This document shows positions 24,840-36,538 of a DNA stretch of 64,000 nt, piece after piece (position 1 is the first letter of the stretch; each line of letters opens with the position of its first letter). The translations under genes were made by a program, and so were the position numbers. The stretch is from Patagioenas fasciata (Eukaryota > Chordata > Aves > Columbiformes > Columbidae), in assembly GCF_037038585.1 (NCBI RefSeq), contig NC_092521.1:106222398-106286397 (forward strand). The letters run 5' to 3'. A model generated the notes under the pieces. That model saw only the letters and a program-made list of their open reading frames with translations. It searched no databases and was not told where the DNA came from.

Positions 24840-25600
24840 GACACCATTGATTCATAAGGATCTAGCTGGTGCAGCAAATCCCACACAAGTTTGGGGGTGG
24901 CTGGGAGTTTCTCATTCTCACAGTCATAGTACTTTGGCCCAGGACCCTGGGGGTCCCAGAACCCATCGTCGATGTTGAAAACCAAGGAGAAGAAAGCTTT
25001 GATGGTCTCTGCTTTCTCTGTGTCCCTGTTTGTGAGGTGACCATACTCACCAAGTAAGAGGCCAGTGTTATTTCTGGCTTGCCTTTTGCTATTAACATAT
25101 TTTTAAAAGTCCACTTCATTGTCTCTCACAGTACTGTCCAGCTTCAACTTTAATTGAGCTTTGGCCACACAAATTTCCTCCCTACAGTGGTGAGCAGCAT
25201 CTGTGTAGTCCTCCCATGACGCCCAACCTTGCTTCTACTGGCCATATACTTTTTTTTTTTTTTGCCTTAATTCTAGAAGAAGATGCCTGCTTAGCCAAGT
25301 CAGCCTTTTACCTCTCCTGATTGACTTTCAACATTTTGGAATTGCCTGCTCTTGTGCTTTTAGGAGGTGGTACTTTAAAAATGACCAGCACTGGTGGACC
25401 CCAGCACTTTCAAAAGCTTTTCCCCAGGGCATCTTACTAAGTAGTCTGGTTTCTGTTTCGAGAGGTCTTGCTAGCAAATTTCCTCCTGTTAGCATAGATA
25501 TTAAACCTGACTGCTTCATGGTGACTCTAGCCAAGGCACCACCAATCACCACTTCACCGACAAGATCCTCACTTCTGTGTGGGTGTACAGCTAGATAGAA
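24840..25600 (-). mobile_element. CR1 LINE fragment (5' region)
   Basis: From about 25050 the sequence matches the 5' part of a CR1 read on the minus strand (CTCCCATGACGCCCAACCTT, CTTCTACTGGCCATATACTT, TTTTGGAATTGCCTGCTCTT, CACTGGTGGACCCCAGCACT). The part from 24840 to 25050 is less certain. A 14-base T run lies near 25252. Confidence 0.65.
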
Positions 25601-26595
25601 ATATAATCCTCCTTTCTACCCTTTTTAAAAATCAGTGCAATGTTTTCCTTTTTCTAGTCACCAAGGACTTCACTTGACTGCCACGACTTCTTAAATATCA
25701 CAGAAAGGGGCTTAGCAACTGCATCATCCAGTTCCCTCAGGACTCTGGAATACATCTCATCAGGTCCCATAGGCTTATGGACATTCAGGTTCCTTAGGTG
25801 GCCACGAACCTGATCTTCACTTACAATGGAGAGACTTTGCTCCCTTCGTCCTGGCCTTGAGGTCCATCCACTCAAGATGTGGGAAGAAAGCTTGCCAGCG
25901 AAGTCTGAGGCAAAGAGGTTGTTGAGTACTTCGATCTTCTGCTTGTCCATTGTTGCCAGTTTGCTGGTTGTATTCATTGGGGCAGAACACTTTCTTTGAC
26001 CTTCCTTTTCTGATTGATACACCTATAGAAGCCCTTCTTATTGTCCTTTGCATCCCTTGCCAAGTTCAGCTCTACCCTGTCTCTGCACAACTGGGTAGTG
26101 TCCTTATACTCTTCCCAGGATACCTGTCCCTGCTTCCACTGCCTGTGCGTTTCCTTCTTGCCCTTTAGCTTGATCAGCCAGTCTCCACTCAGTCATACTG
26201 GTCTCTTGCCTGCCTGTCCCGATTGCTTACATCTGGGGACTGAGAGCTCTTGCACTCAATGGAAAGTGTCCTTGGAGATCCACCAGCTGTCTTCTGCTCC
26301 CTTGTCCCTGAGTACAGTTTTCCAGGGGGATCCTATTGACTAATTCCTGAACACCTGGGATTGTGCATTCCTCAAATTACTCCTCTCCTTACCCATATCC
26401 TTCAAGACTGTGAACTCCACCAGTGCATCATCACTGCAGCCCTGGCTGCCTCCTATCTTGATGTCTCTGATTAGCTCATTTGTGTTGGTGACCATCAGGT
26501 CCAGTATTGCATTCCCACTGGTAGGGTTGTCTATTACCTGGTTGAGGAAGTTATCCTCAATGCACTCCAGGAGTCTCCTGGATTGCCAGTTTCTG
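25601..26595 (-). mobile_element. CR1 LINE fragment with part of ORF2
   Basis: On the minus strand, 25654-26022 is open and encodes the start of the CR1 reverse transcriptase: [33 protein letters not shown], then [20 protein letters not shown]. The upstream part (26022-26595 on the plus map) is the preceding CR1 region, with frame breaks. It meets a plus-strand CR1 piece at about 26595. Confidence 0.85.
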
Positions 26596-26779
26596 TGTGA
26601 ATCTATTTATCAATGATCTGGGTGAAGGGATTGAGTGCACTCTTACTAAGCTTGCAGATGACACCAATTGGCTGGGAGTGTTGACCTGCTGGAGGGTCAG
26701 ATGGCCATGCAGAGGGATCTGGACCGCCTGGATCATTGTACTGAGGCCAACTGTATGAGGTTTAAGCCCAAGTGCCAGA
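26596..26779 (+). mobile_element. CR1 LINE RT fragment, opposite orientation
   Basis: Plus-strand CR1 sequence from the RT region ([20 protein letters not shown], then a frame break). It joins a minus-strand CR1 at its left end and cuts into a TPPP-like exon at its right end. Confidence 0.85.
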
Positions 26780-26921
26780 TTTAATCAGTACTTTTCCTTC
26801 AATTAATTTATATATTTCTTGAACTGCTTCCTCATCACTCTTGTCTTTAAATCGCTTCTTGGAGAGTTCTTGAAGACCTTCCTTAAATTGCTCAAAAGTG
26901 ATAGTTCTGGAAGACTTTCCC
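26780..26921 (-). pseudogene. TPPP: Stranded TPPP-like exon, truncated by CR1
   Basis: The minus strand encodes [20 protein letters not shown] followed by [23 protein letters not shown]. This closely resembles the central p25-alpha region of TPPP (tubulin polymerization-promoting protein, which bundles microtubules in oligodendrocytes). A splice acceptor (a pyrimidine-rich tract ending ATTTGACAG) precedes it in the phase expected for TPPP, so this is a genomic exon and not a processed copy. After ...EGKVLIK the sequence turns into CR1 and no donor site follows at the expected point. I saw no other TPPP exon in the window. It is best read as the remnant of a broken TPPP gene or partial duplicate. 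A still-used exon cannot be excluded, since its frame is intact. Confidence 0.7.
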
Positions 26922-26949
26922 CTGTCAAATGCACAAAAATTGAAAGAAA

Positions 26950-29600
26950 TTACCAAAGAGCATAACAAGCATTCTAAGAAGAGTAGAATTGTTTCAGCTT
27001 ACTACAGTGAACAACAGAAAACCGCAACAGAACAGGAAGACCCATGCAGCCCACTTAAGGTGCCAAATAAAACATATCCTAGGAACATCACTTTCTTTGT
27101 TATGTACACCAGTAGGGCAGCGCTTCAGAAACTTCGCTTGAGGAACATTCAGAAATAAAGAGGAAATAAAGGGACCTGGCCTGCTGTGAGAATGCTTGCA
27201 GGTCATCAAATCAAACACTGTCTCCTTAGAGCTGATCACTTGTAAAGCCTGTATGCATAAAGGACAAGAACTGAAGCATCTTCAGGGAGTTTTGTTATTT
27301 AATATTTTTTATTTCTCTTTGAATAACTGGTTCTAAAGTATTAATCATAGGTTAATATTCATGTATTTACAGGTAAATGAAGAATAACACTATTGTGTAA
27401 AGCAAACTACTGAAAAGCATTTAAAAACTTGAAATTCCTCCTCTGTTAACAACTGACAATTTTTAAAGTGATGCATTTAAATTCAGTATGTTTTTCTTCT
27501 TAGACCATCACCTTTGTAAACATTCAAAGGTTCACAGAAAACACAAGACAGCACATAAACGCCCCAGAAATTCAGACCTGAAGACTTGCTGTTGTTTTCA
27601 CTGATAAGAAGTCCACATTTCCACACTAGTAAATTACTACTAAATTTAGTGGGGAAGATATTGCTAAAGCAGTGTACAGTGCAAAATCTGAGTGGGAAAC
27701 CACACTTTACAAACAGTTATTCATGGTCACTCCTGCAGATCTCTTACATCCATCAGGCCGAAGGGTTCAGTTGATAAAACTCTTACAAAGAAACCCAGCA
27801 TTCACCAGAGACGTGTTTAACTAAAAGGGGAGCCAATGCAAGTCTGTTTTCTAACATTTAAAATAATCAGTTTAGACAGGATACATTATGAAACTTTCAA
27901 AGTCATAGAAATATTTGAGAGTCCCTGTTCCTAGGAAACATGCTACTACCAACAGTTAGGATGTGACTCTGACTTCAATTAATTAAACATCATAAAATGA
28001 AATTTTATCCCAGGCTTTAAACAGAAGGAGAAATCAGTTATTCACAACAAAATACACCACTAACACAACCATTTACATATCATCTATTACTAGCATCCTT
28101 TTCAACACAGACCAACATATAGCAAACCCCTACATCCCTCACAGTTCCTATTTTACCCAGAAATAAACTTTATCTGCTTTTTGACAAAACTTTGCCATTT
28201 GCAATTATTTTTCTGCTTTAGGTGGAGCATATGCTGGGAGTATCTCAGGGAATTACCTAGTAAAAGACCATCATGACAACGGAAATGAAGAATATAATCC
28301 AGTATTTCATTAATCAGAAAGACACAAGGAATAAACTGCAATTAGTTAATTGGAATTTGTCCAGGATTTTCATTAATAGGATTAAAATCCCTCTTCTGAT
28401 GAAACATATCCAGTAACTTTTAATCAGCTCAAGAGGTCAGGACTTTATTTTGGTTTGCCTCTCATTTAGAAAAAGATGGCATTGCAATCACTGCAAATCT
28501 TCAGCATAACACCACACTACAGCCCTTGTTCACTAGAGACGCAAAGCTACGTCTAATATACAGACCTTTCCAATGCAATTTTTTGTAGCACATAGTTTAC
28601 CTGAAATCTCTAATCAGGATTGCTACAGTTTGGCTTGGATCATCAGTCAGGATCATCACACAGAGAATGACCACTTTCAGCAAAAACTGTTGAAGTTCAT
28701 GTTGACTCCTTTTACTTTTATTAACATATGCAGAATTTTTTGCTCTGCACTTATCAAGTAGAAGAGAACAATCTTCCCCTGCCCCATTTTGAAAGGAAAA
28801 CTACATAAATAATGGTGCCAAAAGGAGCAAAGAACTTCCCCTCCTGGTCTAATACACAGCCATCCCTACCTCTCAAATTTGATATTTTCCCTGTCACTGG
28901 AAAACGAAATGAGGTTTCTTTTCTCCTCCAACTTAAGGTGAAACATACATATACGCAATATAATATTGCTGCTAGACCCAAAACAAAAATAAGTGTGCAT
29001 CTTGGCAGATACTTTTTACCAGCAAAAAACATTAGTTGGAGCGACACTAAAAGTAGGCTTGGGAGTAAAGGTGTTTTTGGAACTATATCCCAAGTAAAAG
29101 TTTCCTAGTAAAGCAGCTTTGATTTTAAAATCCATTATCTTTTTCTACACACTAAAAACAGCCTCTCTCCTCCCCTCCTATTAGGATATTATCAAACCCA
29201 TTTGAAAAGCATGATAATTAACTCAAAAATTCCACAGTTGCAAGGTATGGTCCATCTTGTGGAAAAGCCTAAGAACATAACTCTTGATTAACTCGGAACA
29301 CATTCTGGCACTTTTGGTATGGCATGTATGCTGCACGTATGCCGGGTACCATAACATCTAAACGACCAAGTAGCCATGATACAACCCCTCCTGTCTCTGG
29401 AGGCTGGTCTCAAAGAGCAAAAGAGCTCAAAGAGCTCTGAGCAGCTGCTGTCAACATTGTTACTCAGCAGGACCACATGCTCCTACCCTGTCTTCCATCT
29501 GTATAGTCATTGGTTGAACGTAGAGGAGAAAAGAGACTCAACAGGTAGAAATGACAGAGGCAAAGTCTGTCAACAAACCCACATAGCTCTTGATTTACAT
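26950..29600. other. Intergenic stretch, no gene recognised
   Basis: AT-rich single-copy-looking DNA. I looked here on the minus strand for the upstream TPPP coding exon and did not find it. Open frames are short. Confidence 0.45.
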
Positions 29601-29634
29601 CTTCTTAAGCTACATGATCAGTTGCCTCCAGGTC

Positions 29635-29722
29635 CACAAAAATGCCCTGCAGAGAACTCGGAGGTACTAGTGGATGAAAAATTGCACGAGCTGACAGTGT
29701 GCACTCACTGCCCAGAAAGCAG
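29635..29722 (+). mobile_element. CR1 LINE RT relic
   Basis: A short stretch reads EVLVDEKLHELTVCTHC with PES downstream, resembling the LVDEKL...QCAL...QKA region of CR1 ORF2. It is embedded in a 135-codon open frame (29376-29783) that otherwise lacks recognisable content. Confidence 0.5.
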
Positions 29723-32100
29723 AGTCAAGAATAAAATTGCAAAATTTAGACATACAATGCAAAAAAACTTACAAATGCAATAGAGAACAGTTTCTTGGTT
29801 AAAAATGAACAATGTATGACTAACCCAAAGCAGAGACTTGTGTAAAAATCTGACAACTATAGCTGAAGAAAGAAGGGGGCAGGGAAAAGGAAAGATACCA
29901 TAACACAATTCTGTCAGGTTATTTGCACTGTGTTATCCAATAGCTCTAAAGAAAGGTGGTTGTAAAAGAACCAATTAAGGAAACAAAACTTAAGGTATCA
30001 CATCAGAGACTTCTGCCCAGTTAACAGGTAGAACTGGGATAACAAAACCAGACATCTGGATGTCGATGCTGTGACAACCTTGAAGCGCTAACTCACACCT
30101 GATCTCATCTGTTGAGTCAGGGCGCGTGTCGCATTCAGAGTTAACTCATCCCTCATCCCATCTATTGGGACGGGACAGATGCAAGCAGGACTAAGTTGGA
30201 AAATTGTTAGGAAAGTCAATATCCTTCCAGAAAACATCGTCAGAAGAATGATCCTAGGAAGAACATACAACAGAGATCTTCAGTTAAGGCAGTGGTCATT
30301 TCTGGAGCACAGGCACGTTTGAGTCCATGACTGTTTACCAGAAGTGGATTCCCTTGAGGGAAAGATTAGGGCTGACAAAGAAGACGTTCAGATGACTTTG
30401 ACAATTAGTCTATAACTTCTACTACCTTGACTAAGTCAGATATAAGGACCTGGACTGAATGACCCACAAGCACAAGGCAATGCCATCACCAGTTTTCTCA
30501 TCATTCCAGGAGTGTAAAGCAACTAGAGAGGCATCATGCAAAACACACTGCAAAATGGTCTCTTGATATCACAGAGATAGCCATGACTTGTAGAAACTTT
30601 TTGGGAGTCATGGAATGGGCAGCAAGGGCAGAAGAACACACATCATTCGCTTAGGAACTGAGGCTGGAAATGCCAGTTTCCTCCAGGTACTTTTCTTCTC
30701 ATTACTGAGCAAGGGTAAAGCAGAGTGCACATAGTTCATGCTAAGTATCTGAAACTATGACAGCTCATGAACTGCCACACTTTGAAAATCTGAAGCAAGT
30801 GACTGGCTTCATCAGCTCTCTACACCAGAAGTAAATATCTTTACCAGGCTTTATTTTAACCTAAATATTTTAGGCTTCTGTCATGAAAACTCTCCTCTCT
30901 TATATTTGAATTTAACCTTTTCCTCCCCTTGACTTTATTTTAGGTAGCATTTCCTTCCTGTGTGCTTCACTCACAGTGAAAATTCATTTTTGTATTGGGA
31001 AGGGAATGAAGAGGGGGACTGGAGAACAAAAATGACTTGGCAAAAACATGTAGTAGGTAAAAGCCTCCAAAGGAAAGCAAACCCCAGAATGAGTTCCGGG
31101 GGTTAAAGACATTAATGGGAGTTAAGGTGGATGTGGAGAAGAAAAAGTTCACACAGAAAGTAGATCTGATGGTTATATAGGGCTTAGGGGAAGAAATAAA
31201 ATTAGCTTAGAAAGAGTAGTAGAATCGGAATCTATTCATTTGGAGGTTGGTTTGTTTGTTTTTTCCCCAGTTAGAGAGCAAAAATAATGTTACATCTGGA
31301 TATTTAAGAATAAAAACCCATGTAATGGTTAGCTACTGATAAAAAGCTGTAAAGGAAGTATTTGGAAAATTCTGTGAAGCATAAAGAAAGCACATGCCTC
31401 AACATACGTTGAAGAAATCTGCAAATACATTTCTCATGACAGGTATGTGCCTGAGTTTGAAAAGACGTAGAAACATGTGCTACCAAGTAGTCTGGGAGGA
31501 CTTCAACTTTTCCTTGTTAACTGGTATCATACGAAGTATATATCTGGCTGTCAATCCCCTGGACTTTACACAAAGAATGTAATAACCATACACAGAAAAT
31601 GGATAAAAGCGCTTTTATCCTTAGAATACTGTCTACTTCTGTAAAAGAATCCAATAAATGACATGCAACTTACAGAGCATGTTGCTCAGTAACATAAAAA
31701 TCTACCTTTTGGGTACATGAAGGACTAGCACTCTTTGTCAGCACAACTCAGGTAGAAGTTAGACATTAAAGGACATGGCAAGGGTGAGTGACAGCAGCAG
31801 AGCAGTTAGCCAGAGTACAGAAATATGTAAGAAATGGTCACCAAAACAAGAGAGGCTGCAGACAGGTCTTAGACCCAAATGATAGGGGACAAACCAGTGG
31901 TGACATAAGAAGACGGTTGCCTCAGAATCAGGCTTCTGCAGATATGCTGTTTTCTTCTCCAGAGGGCTCAATTTATTTGCCATTCTTTTTGGATCTTGTC
32001 ATCTTGAGGATATGCACTAGGCTGGGCACACACACACAGATCATAGGGCAAGGGAGCAGAAACTGTTAAGCACAGTGTAACAACCTAATACAGTTCACAG
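29723..32100. other. Intergenic stretch, no gene recognised
   Basis: No coding sequence or repeat family recognised. A CACACACA run occurs near 32027. Confidence 0.45.
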
Positions 32101-32109
32101 CTGCCAGGG

Positions 32110-32205
32110 ACACCGCTGAGCTCATCCAAGATATTAAAATCCAAGAGGATGATGTCCTTTCCAATCCGTAACATTCTGTGATTCTGTTATTCTGTGATAT
32201 ACTGA
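32110..32205 (+). mobile_element. CR1 LINE 3' end with octamer tail
   Basis: The stretch GAGGATGATGTCCTTTCCAA is followed by CATTCTGTGATTCTGTTATT and a final CTGTGAT, which is the typical CR1 3' end with a degenerate ATTCTGTG tail on the plus strand. Confidence 0.8.
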
Positions 32206-32299
32206 AATCCCAATTGTACAGCAAGAAGCTACACAACTCAAGTGTAAAACACATCCCTCCCTCCCCCCCAAACAAAACAAAACCAACAAGAATCCACAC

Positions 32300-32408
32300 A
32301 TAAATATAAATATAAATATAAATATAAATATAAATAGAAATAGAAATAGAAATAGAAATAGAAATAGAAATAGAAATAGAAATAATATAAATATAAATAA
32401 ATATAAAA
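32300..32408. repeat. Hexanucleotide microsatellite (TAAATA)n / (TAGAAA)n
   Basis: A TAAATA array (about 32301-32332) changes to a TAGAAA array (about 32333-32385) and back to TAAATA-type sequence. The single-base change between the two hexamers has spread through the middle of the array. Confidence 0.95.
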
Positions 32409-33359
32409 GTGTTCCAGTTAATTTAGAAACTTCAGGCTACGCTCATTCTCTATCCCACTGGTTGCATGGCAAAAAGACATGAGAGGACACCATAAAGGAG
32501 GTATTCGACACTACTTTCCTGGCAGGCAAGTGCCAGGCTGAAAGAAGGAGAGAAACATTGTGTCTGCTTTTGTGACAGGTGAGAGAGATTTTTCTCCTGG
32601 TCTGAAAAGATAATAGATTTAAAATATTTTCCCACTGTGTATCACAATGAAATCACAATTTCTCAAATAACAGAAAAAAAAAAAAAAAAGATGATTTGTC
32701 TCTCAAAGCAACAGCAGTAGAATGCTTGCCTGGGAAGTTAAGAGAAAGTTTTAACTCCGTCTTGTTCATCTTGTCTTGTCCTTAACCCTTAATCTCCTAT
32801 TACGGACAAGTGTTCTGGTCACCAAGGCTCTGAGCTCTTCTACGGTTGTCTTTTCCAGTGGAGCCACTGTATTTAACTATTTCTCTACTGATAGGGCAAA
32901 ATGGAGGGACACTGTGTAGCTCAATGACTGTAGCACCTCAGTTGTTCTCCATTACTACAATTTTTAGGAGAAGGTCTATGCTAACTTTGAGAAATCTTCC
33001 CTATTGAAATCAGAATGTGAATCCCCAGCATGTCATCTTTCACGGAAGAAAGTGGAATACAAACCATGTTATAAGTTGGAACCCTGAGTGACTTTTTGTA
33101 TGGCATAATAAAGATGCAGAAATATTTTCATCTATGTGCACTGCACTGATCTTACTATTCCTGCTGGGCAGTGGTCTGTACTTAGTTAACTTTGTTATAA
33201 TGTTGTATATGAGGGTTTAAATAAATAAATGCTGTCGCACTAGAGATCTCACAGTTAATTACTGCAGAACCACAGTATAGCTCCAAAATAGAAAGCAGAG
33301 GATCAGCATGTGACTGTTCATTCTGCCTTCCCAGTAAGGCTTCCTTTAGCAGCACACAG

Positions 33360-33378
33360 CAGCTGCAGATAAAAATAG
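33360..33378 (+). promoter_or_regulatory. Candidate LRRC14B promoter: E-box and TATA/MEF2-like element
   Basis: CAGCTG (an E-box, the binding site of muscle bHLH factors) at 33360-33365 is followed by ATAAAAATAG at 33369-33378. This can serve as a TATA-like element and is one base from the MEF2 consensus. It lies 76 bases before the ATG, leaving room for a short 5' UTR. LRRC14B is known mainly as a muscle- and heart-expressed gene, which agrees. The site assignment is inference from motifs. Confidence 0.4.
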
Positions 33379-33453
33379 AAGGTGATAAGCAACCAGAATC
33401 TCTAGTTAAACACAGAAGTCACTCTCTGTGACAGCAAGGAGTCCAGAGCAACA

Positions 33454-34358
33454 ATGAAGTCTCTCCGATTCATTAGTGCTGAAGCATTCGTGTCAAATGC
33501 AGAGTTTGCCAGGAAGAGTCTCAGCAGTATTGCTCATAATCTTTTTCCTCTTCTTTTTAAAGCCAGCTATTTATTGGAGCAAGGGGAAGTGATTCATGAC
33601 TTGGTAGAGAACTGGCCACTTGTTGACTTTAACATGGGAAAACTTTTGGGAACTACTGTGGACTACCAGGAAGACCTGAGCCATAGAACATGTGCAGTGT
33701 GCTTGGAAAGCTGTCTGACAGGGCTGAGAGACTATGTGCTGAATCATCCTTCGCCGCACGTGAAAAGGTTGAAAGTGGTCGACCTGACAGGTATAAAAGA
33801 TGTTGAAGTTCAGTTTTGTGAATGTAAGAAGACAATGGGCAGGTGGGCCAGGACACAGCTGCTCTCTAAGCTTTGTTTAGAACTGCTTGTTTACCTGCAA
33901 CATATGCAGTGCAATCCAGGTACCTTTGAAATCAGTATTGATGTGCTGATTGACTTGTTTGTTACAGAGCGAAACTATGAGCTGGTAGTGCAGGCCCTGT
34001 TGAAGAAATGCTATTGTCCACTGAAGATCTGCTGTGTGTCATTCAGATCTGACAACCTGGCTTTGCAGAAATTCTTCTATATCATAAAGCTCACTGATCC
34101 CTCTTTATTGCGCAAACTGGAAATTGTTCACAATGTTCGCTTGGAAATGGAACACTTGGAAATACTCTTCAACAGTATCCACTTCCCTCTATTGATGTCC
34201 TTGACCTTGCCAGCACGAACATTTAATGTGCGAAGGTTCACAGCTACAGATGAACAGATGCTTACTAACATTGGAGAAAAGTTAGGTGAAATGACGCAGC
34301 TTACTGAGCTGAGTATGCCGTTTTCTATACTCACAGGAAGAATACAGAGCCTCCTCAG
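33454..34358 (+). CDS. LRRC14B: LRRC14B exon 1 (leucine-rich repeat-containing protein 14B)
   Basis: The exon begins at ATG 33454 (context ACAATGA, A at -3) and ends at the donor AG|GTAATT, giving 301 codons plus two bases. The N-terminal part (MKSLRFISAEAFVS, then HNLFPLLFKASYLLEQGEVI) and the cysteine-rich CAVCLESCL and CECKKTMG stretches match the PRAME/LRRC14-type N-terminal region. Leucine-rich repeats begin in the second half (LRKLEIVHNVRLEMEHLEIL, LTELSMPF). Together with exon 2 it gives a 516-residue protein against 514 in human, with the same two-exon design. LRRC14B is a probable cytoplasmic repeat protein of striated muscle with no defined activity; its paralog LRRC14 restrains NF-kB signalling. 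Confidence 0.95.
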
Positions 34359-35892
34359 GTAATTTGATCATCCTGCTTTCAGTCAAACTGTAAAGAACAG
34401 CCCTTTGTGCCATCGGTAATCTGAGAATATCTGAGAATAAGGGAAGTGAGCATATCTCAGGGTATGTGTGAGAAAGGGAAGTAGAAAGCTAGGAAAGAGT
34501 ATTTGTTGTGGAGAACTGGAAGCCAATATATATATCTAATACACTTAGAAGAACTGCCTGTTCTTGTTAGCATTCCAGAGTATGACTGATAAGTATGGTG
34601 AGAATATACTTTTGGCTACCACATAAGAGATGAGTGCACCCAGACATTTTTGATTTGCCATATTCTTGAGCTTATATCTCAATCAGCTTGGGTTGGCCTT
34701 TGATGCAATACTTGAGTCATATTCTGAGTATTTTTCAAGGTCTTTACTGAATTTTTGTCCTCTAAAAAACAGGCAGTAAATATACTAACATTTGCAGATA
34801 CTGTATTTTTAGGTGGGCAGGGGAACAGTAGACTTTGATTTAAGACTTTGATTTCAATTGTTTGTTGTGTCTTTTTGATCTCAAGACAAGAAAGATCTGA
34901 TGCTTTTCTGTACTGCACATTAAGCTAATACATGACTACTCATTATTAATTCCTGGGAAAAATTGGAAATTTTCAAAAAGATAACAAGGTGCCAGCAAAC
35001 AGTTCATATTTGAATAGAAAATAAGTTAACGGTATGCTTTTCAGATCATTTAAAAAAAAAAAAATTCAGACAAAAGTTTCACTGAGACAAAATCACCTTG
35101 GTCCAAAATTCCTCCTATACATAAAATTTGTAGTTTCATGTATAAGTTGTGAATGGCACACTGCTTATATTGATAGGTATTAAGTACAAGTTTCTAACCT
35201 TGATCCATCTGAGGTCTATGGCAGAAGTTTCACTAAGATTTAATATGTATGAAAGGGATCTCTTAATTTTTATCTGTCAAAACTATTTTATATTCAGCTA
35301 GAATACTTGCACATAATCTAAGGTACAGTTTTTCCAACCTTCTTCATCAGAAGGTCTTCATACAACTTCAGAACATTATAATGTATAATCCTCTTGGACG
35401 TTTAAAAATATAGTAGAAACAAAACTGGAAACCAAAGCAGAAGTCTTGTCAGAATACTAATTGGCTTTCACTTTGGAGTGAATCCTTCCTTAATGAAAAT
35501 GATCTAAATTTCTGGAGCTATAACAGCTTTCTACAAGAAGCAGCCACCAATGCTTTTACGGTATTAATGATCTGCTACTATTAATTCAACAAGTAATAGA
35601 CACCTGACAACATACAACTGATAACAGAATAGACACATGGAATTTTACCAAATTAATCCCCATTAAAACCACACAGTTGGAGTCATGCCCAGTAGGAGCT
35701 AATTCATGGAACTCATTTCAGGAGGAAAATATATTCGTCATTGTTTGCACATGCTTCTGTTTCTCTAAAGAGGTTATAAAAATAATACGTCAGATAGCTG
35801 CATTCAGAATGTGAATAGCTGTATGAAAATTTGTAAATGTAGTTTTTCATTGGTTTATGCCTTAAAACTTTTTTTTCTCTTTAATTCTGCAG
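34359..35892 (+). other. LRRC14B intron (1534 bp)
   Basis: The intron has a GTAATT donor and a TTTCTCTTTAATTCTGCAG acceptor, and is phase 2 (AG|C makes serine). It is AT-rich with an A run near 35051. No nested gene was seen. Confidence 0.93.
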
Positions 35893-36538
35893 CCCACTAA
35901 AAACTCCGCTGAAGAAACTGGATGTTTCTAACTGCTCATTGAACCATGCTGATATGGTCTATTTAGCCAATAGCTTTCATGTTGATCACCTAGAAGCCCT
36001 GGACCTGAGCGGTCATAATATACCTGACCTTTACCCATCAACATTCTTTAAGCTTCTCAGCCATTCCTCTTCAGTGCTCAGGAGTCTTACTTTGGAGGAC
36101 TGTAACATCCAAGACACTCATGTCAACATGTTGATTTTAGGTTTAAGTCCTTGTCAGAAACTAGAGGAGTTTAGGTTTCTTGGAAACCCACTGTCATCCC
36201 ATGCACTTAAACAACTTTTTACGTTTCTCTGTGAGTTGCCAATGCTGAAAAATGTGGAGTTTCCAGTTCCAATGGACTGCTACCCTATTGGCATCACATA
36301 CCCAATTGATGACGTCAGTCTCTGCAGATTTGATCACCAAAAATATGAAAGTGTAGCAGAGGAGCTTAAGTTCATTTTACTCCAAGCAAATAGGGAGGAT
36401 GTGAAGGCTTCAACTCCACTCTTTGGCAGTTATGATGCAGCTGTTCAGGAGACGAACAATGAACTGGGAGCTTACTTGATCAAGTCCTTCAAAGAGGCTG
36501 TGGAAAAGTTCACTACTTCTCTTAACAAAATGGGTTAA
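35893..36538 (+). CDS. LRRC14B: LRRC14B exon 2 with stop
   Basis: The exon starts after the CTGCAG acceptor; its first base completes a serine codon and the frame stays open to TAA at 36536-36538 (215 codons including stop). It holds the C-terminal leucine-rich repeats: LKKLDVSNCSLNHADMVYLA, LEALDLSGHNIPDLY, LRSLTLEDCNIQDTHVNMLI, LEEFRFLGNPLSSHALKQL, ending in an alpha-helical tail (SFKEAVEKFTTSLNKMG). All frames agree across the splice, and nothing suggests damage. Confidence 0.95.

Noticed and set aside
29376-29783. A 135-codon plus-strand frame
   Set aside because: Part matches a CR1 RT relic and the rest has no recognisable content, splice signals or conservation visible here.
32300-32408. 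CRISPR-like regular repeats
   Set aside because: These are simple hexanucleotide microsatellites in a vertebrate genome with no spacer structure.
33571-34334. Minus-strand open frames opposite LRRC14B exon 1
   Set aside because: They are shadows of the coding strand.
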